Shown piece by piece: positions 52,360-61,214 of a stretch of 64,000 bases of DNA (within the stretch, counting starts at the first letter, position 1; the number at the start of each line of letters is the position of its first letter). The stretch comes from JAUILA01 sp964563925 (GTDB lineage Bacteria; Bacteroidota; Bacteroidia; Cytophagales; Cyclobacteriaceae): positions 1-64,000 of the forward strand of contig CAZLZD010000022.1 in NCBI GenBank assembly GCA_964563925.1. Direction: 5' to 3'. The position numbers were made by a program, and so were the translations under genes. The notes beneath the pieces were generated by a model, which was not told the origin of the DNA, searched no databases, and worked only from the letters and a program-made list of their open reading frames with translations.

Positions 52360-53490
52360 ATGAAATTTCACGTTGAAGCAAACGATCCGTCCTCCGGGGC
52401 AAGGGCCGGCCGTATCCGGACCGGCCACGGCGAAATCGAAACACCCATCTTTATGCCTGTTGGTACTGCCGGCTCAGTGAAGGCGGTACATCAGCGGGAG
52501 CTGGAACAGGATATCAATGCCCGGATCATTCTCGGAAACACCTATCACCTGTACCTGCGTCCGGGATTGGAGGTACTCGAATCTGCCGGCGGTATTCATC
52601 AGTTTAACGGATGGACCCGGCCCATTCTCACTGACAGTGGCGGGTACCAGGTGTACTCGCTGTCGGATTCCCGTAAAATAAAGGAGGAGGGGGTAACCTT
52701 CCAGTCGCATATCGATGGTTCCAGGCATCACTTCACCCCGGAGTATGTCATGGATATCCAGCGACGGATCGGGGCGGATATCATTATGGCATTCGATGAG
52801 TGCACTCCCTATCCCTGTGACTATGACTATGCGAAGGAATCCATGCACATGACCCATCGCTGGCTGGCGCGATGCTGCGATCGCTTTGACTCCACGGAAG
52901 ACCGGTACGGATATCCGCAAACGCTCTTTCCCATTGTGCAGGGAAGCGTATACAAGGACCTTCGCAAGGAGTCGGCCGAGACCATCGCCTCGTACGGCCG
53001 GGAAGGCAATGCCATCGGGGGGCTGTCCGTAGGAGAACCCGCAGAAATGATGTACGAGATGACCTCCATGGTTTGTGACATTCTCCCGAAAGACAAGCCC
53101 CGTTACCTTATGGGCGTAGGGACCCCGGCCAATATTCTTGAATGTATAGCCCTGGGCGTGGATATGTTTGACTGTGTCATGCCCACACGAAACGCCCGCA
53201 ATGGCATGCTGTTTACCACCGAGGGCATTATCAATATCCGGAATGAAAAGTGGAAATCGGTACATGAACCCATTGACCCCGCCCTGGGAGGGTATGTATC
53301 CACTTTTTATTCACGCGCATACCTGCGGCATCTTATCCACAGCAAGGAAATTTTAGGCGCGCAAATTGCTAGTATTCATAATCTGAGTTTCTACCTTTGG
53401 CTGGTGGGAGAATCCCGTAAACAGATACTGGCCGGCACTTTTGCCGGCTGGAAAAACAAAATGGTGGAACGAGTCTCACGACGTCTCTGA
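52360..53490 (+). CDS. tgt: tRNA-guanine transglycosylase
   Basis: A 376-residue enzyme that swaps guanine for preQ1 at position 34 of GUN-anticodon tRNAs. The start MKFHVEANDPSSGARAGRI is the family N-terminus and fits the promoter. The catalytic region reads PILTDSGGYQVYSL (Asp nucleophile partner) and the second Asp lies in GVDMFDCVMPTRNARNGMLF. The usual zinc ligands (Cys-x-Cys-x2-Cys...His) are not seen: the region reads EPIDPALGGYVSTFYSRAYLRHLIHSKE, which retains a His but lacks the Cys set, so it may be one of the zinc-free members. It shares a TGATG overlap with the LptF/G-type gene downstream. Confidence 0.95.
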   Translation: MKFHVEANDPSSGARAGRIRTGHGEIETPIFMPVGTAGSVKAVHQRELEQDINARIILGNTYHLYLRPGLEVLESAGGIHQFNGWTRPILTDSGGYQVYSLSDSRKIKEEGVTFQSHIDGSRHHFTPEYVMDIQRRIGADIIMAFDECTPYPCDYDYAKESMHMTHRWLARCCDRFDSTEDRYGYPQTLFPIVQGSVYKDLRKESAETIASYGREGNAIGGLSVGEPAEMMYEMTSMVCDILPKDKPRYLMGVGTPANILECIALGVDMFDCVMPTRNARNGMLFTTEGIINIRNEKWKSVHEPIDPALGGYVSTFYSRAYLRHLIHSKEILGAQIASIHNLSFYLWLVGESRKQILAGTFAGWKNKMVERVSRRL

Positions 53491-54563
53491 TGAAACTGAT
53501 CGATAAGTACATTCTTAAGAAGTTCCTCTCGGCATTTGTATTCACCGTCCTGATCATCGTTCTGGTGATCCTGGTGATCGACATTACTGAGAAGACCGAT
53601 GATTTCAGTGAGTCACAGGCCACCACCGCACAAATCCTCCGGTATTACTCAAACTGGATCCCGTGGATGGCCAATTTTATTACACCGCTCACCACCTTCA
53701 TTGCCACCGTTTTCGTGACCGCACAGCTGGCCGGGCGCTCCGAGATCATTGCTATCCTGAGCAGCGGAGTTTCTTTCCGCCGCATGATGGTACCCTATCT
53801 TATCGGTGCCTCGCTGATTGCCATTTCCAGTTTCATACTCAATGGCTGGGTCATCCCCAATTCCAATAAACCCCGGATTCAGTTTGAGATGGAATTCCTG
53901 GGGAAACGTGATAATGTGGACCATACCAATATCCACATGCAGATCGCGCCCGACACCTACCTCTACCTTCGTACCTATAACAACCAGTCAAATGTGGGAT
54001 ATAATTTTACCCTGGAACAGATGGAAGGAACGGAATTGCGGCAGAAAATATCGGCAAACCGAATCAGCTGGGCGGAAGAAGACAGTACCTGGCGTCTCAC
54101 TACCTGGAAATCCCACACCCTCGACAGTATCCATGAGAAAATCAGGCAGGGGCGCGAAAAGGATACCTTGCTGAATATTCTCCCGGAAGACTTTGAGACG
54201 GAATACCGCTCCTATGATGGAATGACGCTCCGTGAACTTAACGACCATATCGACAAGCTGAAGATGCGGGGTGCCAGCAATGTAATCATGTATGAAGTGG
54301 AGAAGTACACCAGGTTTTCCTCCCCGTTTGCGGTACTCATACTCACGTTTATGGGGGTGATCGTTTCCTCCAGGAAAACCCGTGGCGGGGCCGGTTTCCA
54401 GATTGCACTCGGCTTTCTTTTATCGTTCCTGTTCATCCTGTTTTTTATCATCGGGAAAAGTATTGCCGAAGCCGGGGATACCCACCCGGCTCTGGCGGTT
54501 TGGTGGCCCAATATCATCTTTGGCTCCATTTCCCTGCTGATGTATAAATACGGCCGGCGCTGA
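53490..54563 (+). CDS. LptF/LptG family permease
   Basis: A 357-residue permease with N-terminal helices (KLIDKYILKKFLSAFVFTVLIIVLVILVID), a periplasmic jellyroll domain (~125-260), and three C-terminal helices (SSPFAVLILTFMGVIVSSRKTRGGAGFQIALGFLLSFLFILFFIIGKS). It is one half of the LptBFG ABC complex that extracts lipopolysaccharide from the inner membrane. Whether it is the F or G partner cannot be said. It is linked to tgt by TGATG and to the EamA gene by TGATG, a three-gene operon. Confidence 0.92.
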   Translation: MKLIDKYILKKFLSAFVFTVLIIVLVILVIDITEKTDDFSESQATTAQILRYYSNWIPWMANFITPLTTFIATVFVTAQLAGRSEIIAILSSGVSFRRMMVPYLIGASLIAISSFILNGWVIPNSNKPRIQFEMEFLGKRDNVDHTNIHMQIAPDTYLYLRTYNNQSNVGYNFTLEQMEGTELRQKISANRISWAEEDSTWRLTTWKSHTLDSIHEKIRQGREKDTLLNILPEDFETEYRSYDGMTLRELNDHIDKLKMRGASNVIMYEVEKYTRFSSPFAVLILTFMGVIVSSRKTRGGAGFQIALGFLLSFLFILFFIIGKSIAEAGDTHPALAVWWPNIIFGSISLLMYKYGRR

Positions 54564-55477
54564 TGTCTGCGACCAAAGATTATATCCGCCTGCATTTTGT
54601 GGTATGGATCTGGGGCTTTACCGCAATCCTCGGGGCGTTGATTACAATCCCCGCGGTGGAGATTGTCTTTTACCGCACCCTGTTTGCCTCCCTGGCGCTG
54701 TTTGTGCTGCTCAGATGGCGGAACCATGCACTGAAACTCCCGTGGAGGGTGTTTCTGCCTATCCTGGGTACCGGCCTTCTGATATCGGCACACTGGATAC
54801 TCTTTTTTGCCGCCGCCAGGGTCGCCAATGTTTCAGTCTGCCTGGCGGGCATGGCCACCTGCTCGCTATGGACCAGCTTCCTTGAACCCGTGATCAACCG
54901 GCGTCCGGTAAGGCTTTTTGAGGTGTTGCTTGGCTTACTCGGATTCCTGGGCCTTTATGTCATTTTCCAGTTTGATTTTGATGCTTCCTATAAATGGGGA
55001 ATCATAATGGCCGTGGCCTCGGCATTTCTGGGCGCATTGTTCACCGTCTTCAACGGCCGCTTTATTAAGCATCACAATGCCTACACCATCACCCTTTATG
55101 AGATGGCCGGCGCCTGTGCGGGAACTGTCATGTTTTTCCCGGTATATTCTTCTTTAATGACGGAGAATGGCCTGCAGCTCATGCCCGCGCCGATGGACTG
55201 GGCCTACCTGCTGATCCTGTCCCTGGTTTGTACCGTTTTTGCATTTTCCGAGTCAGTCACCCTGATGAAACGGCTGTCCGCGTTTGTGGTTAACCTGACC
55301 GTAAACCTGGAACCAGTCTACGGAATCGTCCTCGCGTTATTGTTGTTTGCGGAAAAAGAGGTGATGCCGGCTAATTTTTATATCGGGACCGGAATTATCC
55401 TGCTTTCCGTCCTGATTTATCCCGTGCTCAACCGGTATTACAGGCGACGCCCGCTCAATGTGGATAATCTGCGCTGA
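54563..55477 (+). CDS. DMT/EamA family transporter
   Basis: A 304-residue membrane protein with ten predicted helices in two EamA repeats, e.g. LHFVVWIWGFTAILGALITIPAVEIVFYR and WGIIMAVASAFLGALFTVFNGRFI. The VNLTVNLEPVYGIVLALLLFAEKE block in the second repeat is typical. The substrate is unknown (amino acid or metabolite exporter). Its stop is one base from the stop of the convergent ispE. Confidence 0.9.
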   Translation: MSATKDYIRLHFVVWIWGFTAILGALITIPAVEIVFYRTLFASLALFVLLRWRNHALKLPWRVFLPILGTGLLISAHWILFFAAARVANVSVCLAGMATCSLWTSFLEPVINRRPVRLFEVLLGLLGFLGLYVIFQFDFDASYKWGIIMAVASAFLGALFTVFNGRFIKHHNAYTITLYEMAGACAGTVMFFPVYSSLMTENGLQLMPAPMDWAYLLILSLVCTVFAFSESVTLMKRLSAFVVNLTVNLEPVYGIVLALLLFAEKEVMPANFYIGTGIILLSVLIYPVLNRYYRRRPLNVDNLR

Positions 55478-55478
55478 T

Positions 55479-56279
55479 TCAGGGGAGTTCTGACCGGAAT
55501 ACTGAATATTCGGCCGGCCAGGGGATTTCAGGAGGAGTGGTCTCAAATAATCCGAAAACCGCGGAACCTGAACCGCTCATCGCAGCATACCAGGATCCGT
55601 TATCATACAGGCGATTAATTACCTGGCCGATTTCAGGGTGCTTCTCAGTCACAGGTTTTTCAAAGTCATTTACCAGGTGAGACTTCCATTGCAAACGGTC
55701 TGAAAGGATTTCATTCAAGGTGTTCGCGGGCCGGGAGGGAGTCACCCCCGCATAGGCCGCGGCCGTGGAGACATGGATAGCCGGATAAATTATAAGCACA
55801 TGGTTTCCCTTCAGGGACAAGCCGGAAGGGGTGAGGGTGGTTCCCGTACCTGAAGCCAGCATTGGCTGATCCTGGAGAAAGAAAGGGCAATCGCTGCCCA
55901 ATTGTGCGGCCAGCAAGGGAAGACCTTCGGTATCCAGCGAAAACAGGGAAGACAACAGGCGAAGCGTGAAGGCTCCGTCTGAAGAGCCGCCTCCGAGGCC
56001 GGCTCCCATCGGGATCACCTTGTGCAGGTGAATATGGACGGATGGAATATCAAATGCTTCCCGCAGCAGTTCGTAGGCCCGGCAACACAGGTTTCCAGCC
56101 GGATCACCCGGGATATCAAGGCCGCTCGAGGTAAACCGGAACGAATTCGACGGAATGATTTCTAGGGCGTCGGTAACCGGCACCGGGTAAAAGCAGGTGG
56201 CTATCTCGTGATAGCCATCCGTTCTTTTTGAAAGGACCTGAAGGCCCAGGTTTACCTTGGCGTGGGGGAAGCCAATCAT
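55479..56279 (-). CDS. ispE: 4-diphosphocytidyl-2-C-methyl-D-erythritol kinase
   Basis: A 266-residue GHMP kinase in the MEP isoprenoid pathway. The start reads MIGFPHAKVNLGLQVLSKRTDGYHEIATCF, with the active-site Lys and substrate loop. The ATP-binding motif is PMGAGLGGGSSDGAFTL near 92-108. SGSGSAVFGLF ends the C-terminal domain. The gene lies 3 bp behind fabI in the same direction, so the two are probably co-transcribed. Confidence 0.95.
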   Translation of the reverse strand: MIGFPHAKVNLGLQVLSKRTDGYHEIATCFYPVPVTDALEIIPSNSFRFTSSGLDIPGDPAGNLCCRAYELLREAFDIPSVHIHLHKVIPMGAGLGGGSSDGAFTLRLLSSLFSLDTEGLPLLAAQLGSDCPFFLQDQPMLASGTGTTLTPSGLSLKGNHVLIIYPAIHVSTAAAYAGVTPSRPANTLNEILSDRLQWKSHLVNDFEKPVTEKHPEIGQVINRLYDNGSWYAAMSGSGSAVFGLFETTPPEIPWPAEYSVFRSELP

Positions 56280-56282
56280 TTT

Positions 56283-57095
56283 TTATTTTGACAGCTCACC
56301 GATGATCTCCTCAGTGATCCCGCTTGAAGAAAAGCCGCCGTCGTGCATCAGGTTTTGCATGGTCACCATACGGGTGAGATCGGAAAACATGGTCACGATA
56401 TAGCTGGCACAGTCTTCCGCGCTTGCGTTGCCCAGCGGGGACATTTTATCGGCATAATCGAAGAATACGTCAAATCCGGATACCCCGGTCCCGGCGGTGG
56501 TCATCGTGGGAGACTGGGAGATCGTATTGACCCGTACCTTGTTCATTTTTGCAAAGCGGTAGCCATAGCTGCGGGCAATGGACTCAAGCACTGCCTTGGC
56601 CTGGGCCATGTCTCCGTAGTCCGGGAAAGTACGCTGGGCTGCAATGTAACTCAGGGCAAGGATGGACCCCCACTCATTCATCGCTTCTGTTTTTTCGGCG
56701 GTCTGGAGAACCTTGTGAAAAGAAATGCCGGATACATCAAGCGTTTTAAGGAACCAGTCGTAGTTCAGGTCTCCGTAATCACGGCCTTTCCGTACGTTGG
56801 GGCTCATCCCGATCGAATGAAGCACAAAATCCAGCTTGCCGCCCAGTACCTCCATGGATTTCTCAAACAGGTTGGTTAGATCTTCCAGGGAGGTGGCATC
56901 GGCCGGGATCACTTCTGAGCCGGTTTTTTCAGCCAGCTCCTGGATTGCACCCATGCGCATGGCGATTGGTGCATTGGTCAGGACAAAAGACGCCCCTTCC
57001 TCCCGTGCCTTGAGAGCAGTTTTCCAGGCGATGGAGTTTTCATCAAGTGCTCCGAAAATAATTCCTCGTTTTCCTTTCAAAAGGTTATATGCCAT
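56283..57095 (-). CDS. fabI: Enoyl-ACP reductase (NADH)
   Basis: A 270-residue short-chain dehydrogenase-like enzyme for the last step of each fatty-acid elongation cycle. It begins MAYNLLKGKRGIIFGALDENSIAWKTALK with the nucleotide-binding loop. The catalytic Tyr-x6-Lys is in PDYGDMAQAKAVLES, with the additional Tyr in ALSYIAAQRTF. NTISQSPTMTTAGTGV is the conserved substrate loop. It is followed directly by ispE. No exact -7 box could be found upstream. Confidence 0.96.
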   Translation of the reverse strand: MAYNLLKGKRGIIFGALDENSIAWKTALKAREEGASFVLTNAPIAMRMGAIQELAEKTGSEVIPADATSLEDLTNLFEKSMEVLGGKLDFVLHSIGMSPNVRKGRDYGDLNYDWFLKTLDVSGISFHKVLQTAEKTEAMNEWGSILALSYIAAQRTFPDYGDMAQAKAVLESIARSYGYRFAKMNKVRVNTISQSPTMTTAGTGVSGFDVFFDYADKMSPLGNASAEDCASYIVTMFSDLTRMVTMQNLMHDGGFSSSGITEEIIGELSK

Positions 57096-57197
57096 AATCG
57101 TTTGCGTTGTTTGTATGATAGTTTTTGCAATATTACAAAAATATTCTCCTTTTTGGCCAAGGGAGCACCGCCCCCGTCATTGATTAGGGAAATCATG

Positions 57198-57205
57198 TAT
57201 ATTCG
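57198..57205 (+). promoter_or_regulatory. Possible -7 element (TATATTCG) of murI
   Basis: TATATTCG is one base from TAnnTTTG and lies 6 bases before the murI ATG. A TTG occurs 15 bases upstream of it. The nuoI promoter candidate carries the same TTCG variant. Confidence 0.4.
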
Positions 57206-57211
57206 TCTTCT

Positions 57212-58018
57212 ATGAAACCGACCCAGCCTATCGGCATTTTTGACAGTGGTATCGGCGGACTTACCGTTGCCCATGCCATCAAACAACGCCTTCCTCATGA
57301 ACGACTCATATATTTTGGGGATACGGCCCATCTTCCCTACGGAGATAAATCAGAAGCTGCCGTCCAGGCATACAGCGTTAAAATTGCGGATGTGCTTTTG
57401 CAAAAAGGATGCAAGGCCATCGTGATTGCCTGTAACTCCGCGAGTTCGGCAGCCTACGAATTACTGAAGGAATACGTCGGCAGCCGGGCCCTGGTAGTTA
57501 ATGTGATCGATCCAATGATTAACTTCATTCGTACCCATTACCAATCCGGCCTTGTAGGCCTTATCGGAACCCGTCGCACCATCGAGAGCGGGGTGTACCA
57601 GCAGAAGATCAGCGAATTGAATCATGCCATAGAACTCCGCGCCATGGCTACGCCATTACTTGTCCCAATGATCGAGGAGGGTTTTGTTGAAAACCGGATC
57701 AGTGATGAAATTATTGAGGCGTATCTCAGTGATCCGGATTTGTCGGGGATCAGGGCGGTCATTCTGGGCTGTACCCACTACCCGCTGATCCGGAATCAGG
57801 TCCAGGCGTTTTATGGCCAGGACGTCGATGTTCTGGACTCCTCGGATATAACGGCGGAATTTCTTCAAAGCCTTCTCAGGGAACACAAGTTGCTGGCAAC
57901 CGGCCCGGGCGGGGAAGATACCTTTCTGGTATCTGATTATACAGCCTCTTTTGAAGCTTCCACAAAGATCTTTTTTGAACAACGCGTGGAGCTGATAAAA
58001 TATGCGCTGTGGGAATAG
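57212..58018 (+). CDS. murI: Glutamate racemase
   Basis: A 268-residue racemase supplying D-glutamate for peptidoglycan. The family motifs IGIFDSGIGGLTVAHAI, the first catalytic Cys in VIACNSASSAAYELL (~75), and the second in LGCTHYPLIRNQ (~189) are present. Length is normal. It lies just upstream of nuoH on the same strand with a 66 bp gap, but a functional link is not expected. Confidence 0.96.
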   Translation: MKPTQPIGIFDSGIGGLTVAHAIKQRLPHERLIYFGDTAHLPYGDKSEAAVQAYSVKIADVLLQKGCKAIVIACNSASSAAYELLKEYVGSRALVVNVIDPMINFIRTHYQSGLVGLIGTRRTIESGVYQQKISELNHAIELRAMATPLLVPMIEEGFVENRISDEIIEAYLSDPDLSGIRAVILGCTHYPLIRNQVQAFYGQDVDVLDSSDITAEFLQSLLREHKLLATGPGGEDTFLVSDYTASFEASTKIFFEQRVELIKYALWE

Positions 58019-58084
58019 GTCTCTACCTCTTTTTTTATTTATTTGGACGATAAAGGAACTGACCCTGATGAACCTTAAGTACTA

Positions 58085-59149
58085 ATGTCGACCGTAGTCT
58101 TTTTTTTGCCATTGCTACTCGTTTATACGGTCCTCGCTGTCTACGCCGAGCGAAAGGTTTCTGCGTTTATCCAGGATCGCTACGGGCCGATGGAGACCGG
58201 TAAATTTGGTATTCTCCAGACGGTGGCCGACCTGATGAAACTCCTCCAGAAGGAAGATATTGTCCCTTCGCGAGCCAACGCCCTGTTATTCAGGCTGGCC
58301 CCGGTGATCATTTTCGTATTTGTTTTCGCCGGGTTTGCTGTTATCCCTGTATCGGGAGAATGGGGGGGTGCGGCTCTTCAGACCGGGGTGTTTTACCTGC
58401 TGGCTATCGTGTCCCTTGATGTGGTGGGTATTATCATGGCCGGATGGAGTTCCAACAACAAGTACTCGGTCCTTGGTGCCCTCCGTTCCGCCGCCCAGCT
58501 CATCGCCTATGAGGTTCCCCTCACACTTAGTGTGATTTGCGTGGTGGTGGTCAGCCAGACCCTCGACCTGCAGGAATTGACCCTGATGCAATCGTCCGGA
58601 CAGGGACAGTACCTGTTTGGTATCCGTGCGCTGGGTATTCCGGCCGGAGAAGCCGGGGGTATCCTGACCTGGAATATTTTCATGGTCCCGGTCCTCTTCC
58701 CGGTCTGGCTCGTTTTTTTTGTGGCTTCCCTGGCCGAATCGAATCGTGCCCCTTTTGACCTTCCTGAAGCGGAATCGGAGCTTGTCACCGGCTTTCAGAC
58801 CGAATACTCAGGATTTCGCTGGTCAATGATCATGCTGGCCGAATACGGGATGATGCTCCTGGTAAGTTTTCTTGGAGCTATCCTGTTTTTTGGCGGGTGG
58901 AATACACCATTACCCAATATTGGGGATATTCGGCTGGCCGAATGGACATCAGGCGTGGATTCTGTGGCCTGGGGAGCATTCTGGCTGATTACCAAAGTCA
59001 TTTTTACGGTATTAATTCAAATGTGGGTGCGATGGACACTTCCCAGGTTGCGAATAGATCAGTTACAATCGCTGGGATGGAAGTATCTAACACCGATAAG
59101 TCTTGGTTTATTATTCATTTGCTGCCTTTACCGGCTATTAATGATCTGA
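58085..59149 (+). CDS. nuoH: NADH-quinone oxidoreductase subunit H
   Basis: A 354-residue integral membrane subunit of complex I lying at the junction with the hydrophilic arm and forming part of the quinone channel. Signatures: VYTVLAVYAERKVSAFIQDRYGP, GILQTVADLMKLLQKEDIVP, the acidic loop LRSAAQLIAYEVPLTLSVI, and ASLAESNRAPFDLPEAESELVTGFQTEYSG. It opens the local complex I gene run. nuoA-G are not upstream. The next gene, 4 bp away, is a histidine kinase rather than nuoI. Confidence 0.96.
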   Translation: MSTVVFFLPLLLVYTVLAVYAERKVSAFIQDRYGPMETGKFGILQTVADLMKLLQKEDIVPSRANALLFRLAPVIIFVFVFAGFAVIPVSGEWGGAALQTGVFYLLAIVSLDVVGIIMAGWSSNNKYSVLGALRSAAQLIAYEVPLTLSVICVVVVSQTLDLQELTLMQSSGQGQYLFGIRALGIPAGEAGGILTWNIFMVPVLFPVWLVFFVASLAESNRAPFDLPEAESELVTGFQTEYSGFRWSMIMLAEYGMMLLVSFLGAILFFGGWNTPLPNIGDIRLAEWTSGVDSVAWGAFWLITKVIFTVLIQMWVRWTLPRLRIDQLQSLGWKYLTPISLGLLFICCLYRLLMI

Positions 59150-59153
59150 AAAA

Positions 59154-61175
59154 ATGCAATTTAAGATCAGTCTGATACAGATTTTTTTGCTGATCAGCTT
59201 TTTGACCCCTCAAAGAGCAGACGGCGCTGTCGTTAATCCGGATAGCCTGGAGAATGTGCTGGGAGGAGAATTAAAGTATGAAAACCGGATCAAAACCCTA
59301 CACGAGTTAAGCAATTACCATTTATATACCGATCCGCAGAAATCACACGGATATCTCATCGAAGGTCTTCAGACTGCCAGGCTCAACGGGGACAGCCTGG
59401 CAGTGGCAGAAACCTGCCTGTTGCTCTCGCAGCTTGGGTCCCTTCAGGGGCGCTTTCAGGATGCCCTTCGCTATGACAAGAAATACCTTGCGCTGCACGA
59501 GGCAGCTGGCAACCAGGAAGAGGTAGCACTGGGGTTAAACAATATTGGTGACGATTACATGGAAATGGGCCTCTATAATGATGCCTATGATTATTACCAG
59601 CGGGCACGAAAGCTGGCCATTGAGGTGGATTTTGATTTCCTGATTGCGGTGGCCAGTTACAATGTGGGTACCGTACTCAAGGAAATGGGTCAGCTCGAAC
59701 AGGCAAAGTTTTATATTACCGAAAGTATGGAGCTGAGCCGCCGGATCGATGACGTGGAAGGCATTGCCTATTCGCTCATGGACCTCGGTGAAATATACCG
59801 GATGGAGGGCGATTATGACCATTCCCTGCAATCACTGAAAGAATCCCTGGCCATTTGCGATTCACTCAATTTTTCGACCCTTAAACCCGAAATATTCCAC
59901 ATGCTGGGGGCAACCTACTGTGCGGTGGACAGCATGGTGGAGTCCGCGGAGTATTATCAGAAATCGCTGGACATATACAGCCACCTGGGAAACAGCAAGG
60001 GGATCGGCCAGAATTACCTCGGATTGGGGCGGGTCAAAATAGACCTGGAAGAAGATGTGGAGGCAGAGGCTTTTTTGGAGAAGGCCCTGACCATAGCGCT
60101 TGCGGGGAGCTACGGGGAGATAGCCCGTGATTCCTACGAATTGCTTTCCCACTTGTACGAAGAAAGAGGCAATTTTCCGGAGGCACTTCGTTTACACAAG
60201 CAACTGAAGTCACTGGAAGACAGCCTGTTTTCTGCACGAAAAAATGAGCAATTCGCGCAGCTTCAGCTGCTTCATGAAACAGAACAGAAGGATGTGGAAA
60301 TCCAGCTGATGAGGGAGCAGATGTCGAATGAAGAATTCAAAAGTAACGTCCTGGTGGTGATCCTGGCCCTGGCTGCGGTTATTTTGTTTAATCTTTACCG
60401 CAGCAGTGTACGACGGAAAAAAATCAATGGTCTCTTGCTTGCCCACCAACGTGAGATCGAGGAAAAAAGCCGGGAAATGGAAGGTTTACTGGTAATGAAG
60501 GATAAATTCTTTTCCATTATTTCCCACGACCTCAGGTCCCCGATCAACGGGCTTGTCGGAATGCTCAATATGCTGCATGACGGCCATGTCACCCAGGACG
60601 AGTTGAAGGAGGTGACCAGGGCACTGAACGGCCGGTTGCAGACAACCAGCAAGTTGCTCGATAACCTGCTGGATTGGGCATTGGTTCAGATGGACCAGTT
60701 CAGTGTGAAGGAGGAAGAGCTGGATCTTTTTGAGCTAACCCGGGAAAATATTGAGTTTTTCAGGGAGATAAATGACAAACATGTCCATTTGTTCAATAAA
60801 GTGGATCAGAATACCACGATCCTTGCCGACCATAACATGATCGACCTTGTTCTCCGGAACTTACTGTCCAACAGTATCAAATTTACCGGGAAGGGTGGCG
60901 TGATAGAAATCTCAGTTAAAAACGGCCCCGATGGATTTGTAACGGTATCCATTGCTGATAATGGTATAGGTATGACGCAGGCCCAGGCAGATAATCTATT
61001 TGACTCCAAATCACTTTACAGTACCCGTGGAACAGCGAATGAAAGGGGTACCGGGCTTGGCCTTAAGCTTTGTCAGGAGTTCGTCGAAAGGATGGGCGGA
61101 CGCATTTGGGTGGAAAGTGAGAAAGATCAGGGAAGTGTCTTCAATTTTACCGTAAAAAAGGCTATTTCGCAGTAA
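59154..61175 (+). CDS. TPR-containing sensor histidine kinase inserted in the nuo operon
   Basis: A 673-residue hybrid-type periplasmic-sensor kinase without a receiver domain. After a signal segment (SLIQIFLLISFLTP) residues ~40-340 form about seven TPR units (e.g. NNIGDDYMEMGLYNDAYDYYQRA, YSLMDLGEIYRMEGDYDHSLQSL), followed by a coiled-coil, one helix (NVLVVILALAAVILFNLYRSS, ~397-416) and a short linker. The kinase core shows the H-box FFSIISHDLRSPINGL (His ~458), N-box LRNLLSNSIKFT, and GTGLGLKLC. No response regulator is nearby. It starts 4 bp after nuoH and is followed 39 bp later by nuoI. Confidence 0.93.
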   Translation: MQFKISLIQIFLLISFLTPQRADGAVVNPDSLENVLGGELKYENRIKTLHELSNYHLYTDPQKSHGYLIEGLQTARLNGDSLAVAETCLLLSQLGSLQGRFQDALRYDKKYLALHEAAGNQEEVALGLNNIGDDYMEMGLYNDAYDYYQRARKLAIEVDFDFLIAVASYNVGTVLKEMGQLEQAKFYITESMELSRRIDDVEGIAYSLMDLGEIYRMEGDYDHSLQSLKESLAICDSLNFSTLKPEIFHMLGATYCAVDSMVESAEYYQKSLDIYSHLGNSKGIGQNYLGLGRVKIDLEEDVEAEAFLEKALTIALAGSYGEIARDSYELLSHLYEERGNFPEALRLHKQLKSLEDSLFSARKNEQFAQLQLLHETEQKDVEIQLMREQMSNEEFKSNVLVVILALAAVILFNLYRSSVRRKKINGLLLAHQREIEEKSREMEGLLVMKDKFFSIISHDLRSPINGLVGMLNMLHDGHVTQDELKEVTRALNGRLQTTSKLLDNLLDWALVQMDQFSVKEEELDLFELTRENIEFFREINDKHVHLFNKVDQNTTILADHNMIDLVLRNLLSNSIKFTGKGGVIEISVKNGPDGFVTVSIADNGIGMTQAQADNLFDSKSLYSTRGTANERGTGLGLKLCQEFVERMGGRIWVESEKDQGSVFNFTVKKAISQ

Positions 61176-61183
61176 CTATTTTT

Positions 61184-61191
61184 TATCTTCG
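61184..61191 (+). promoter_or_regulatory. Possible -7 element (TATCTTCG) of nuoI
   Basis: TATCTTCG, one base from TAnnTTTG, lies 23 bases before the nuoI ATG in the 39 bp gap after the kinase gene. It could give nuoIJKL a separate promoter from nuoH and the kinase. Confidence 0.4.
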
Positions 61192-61214
61192 ACTCATAAA
61201 GCGCTACCGGATTT

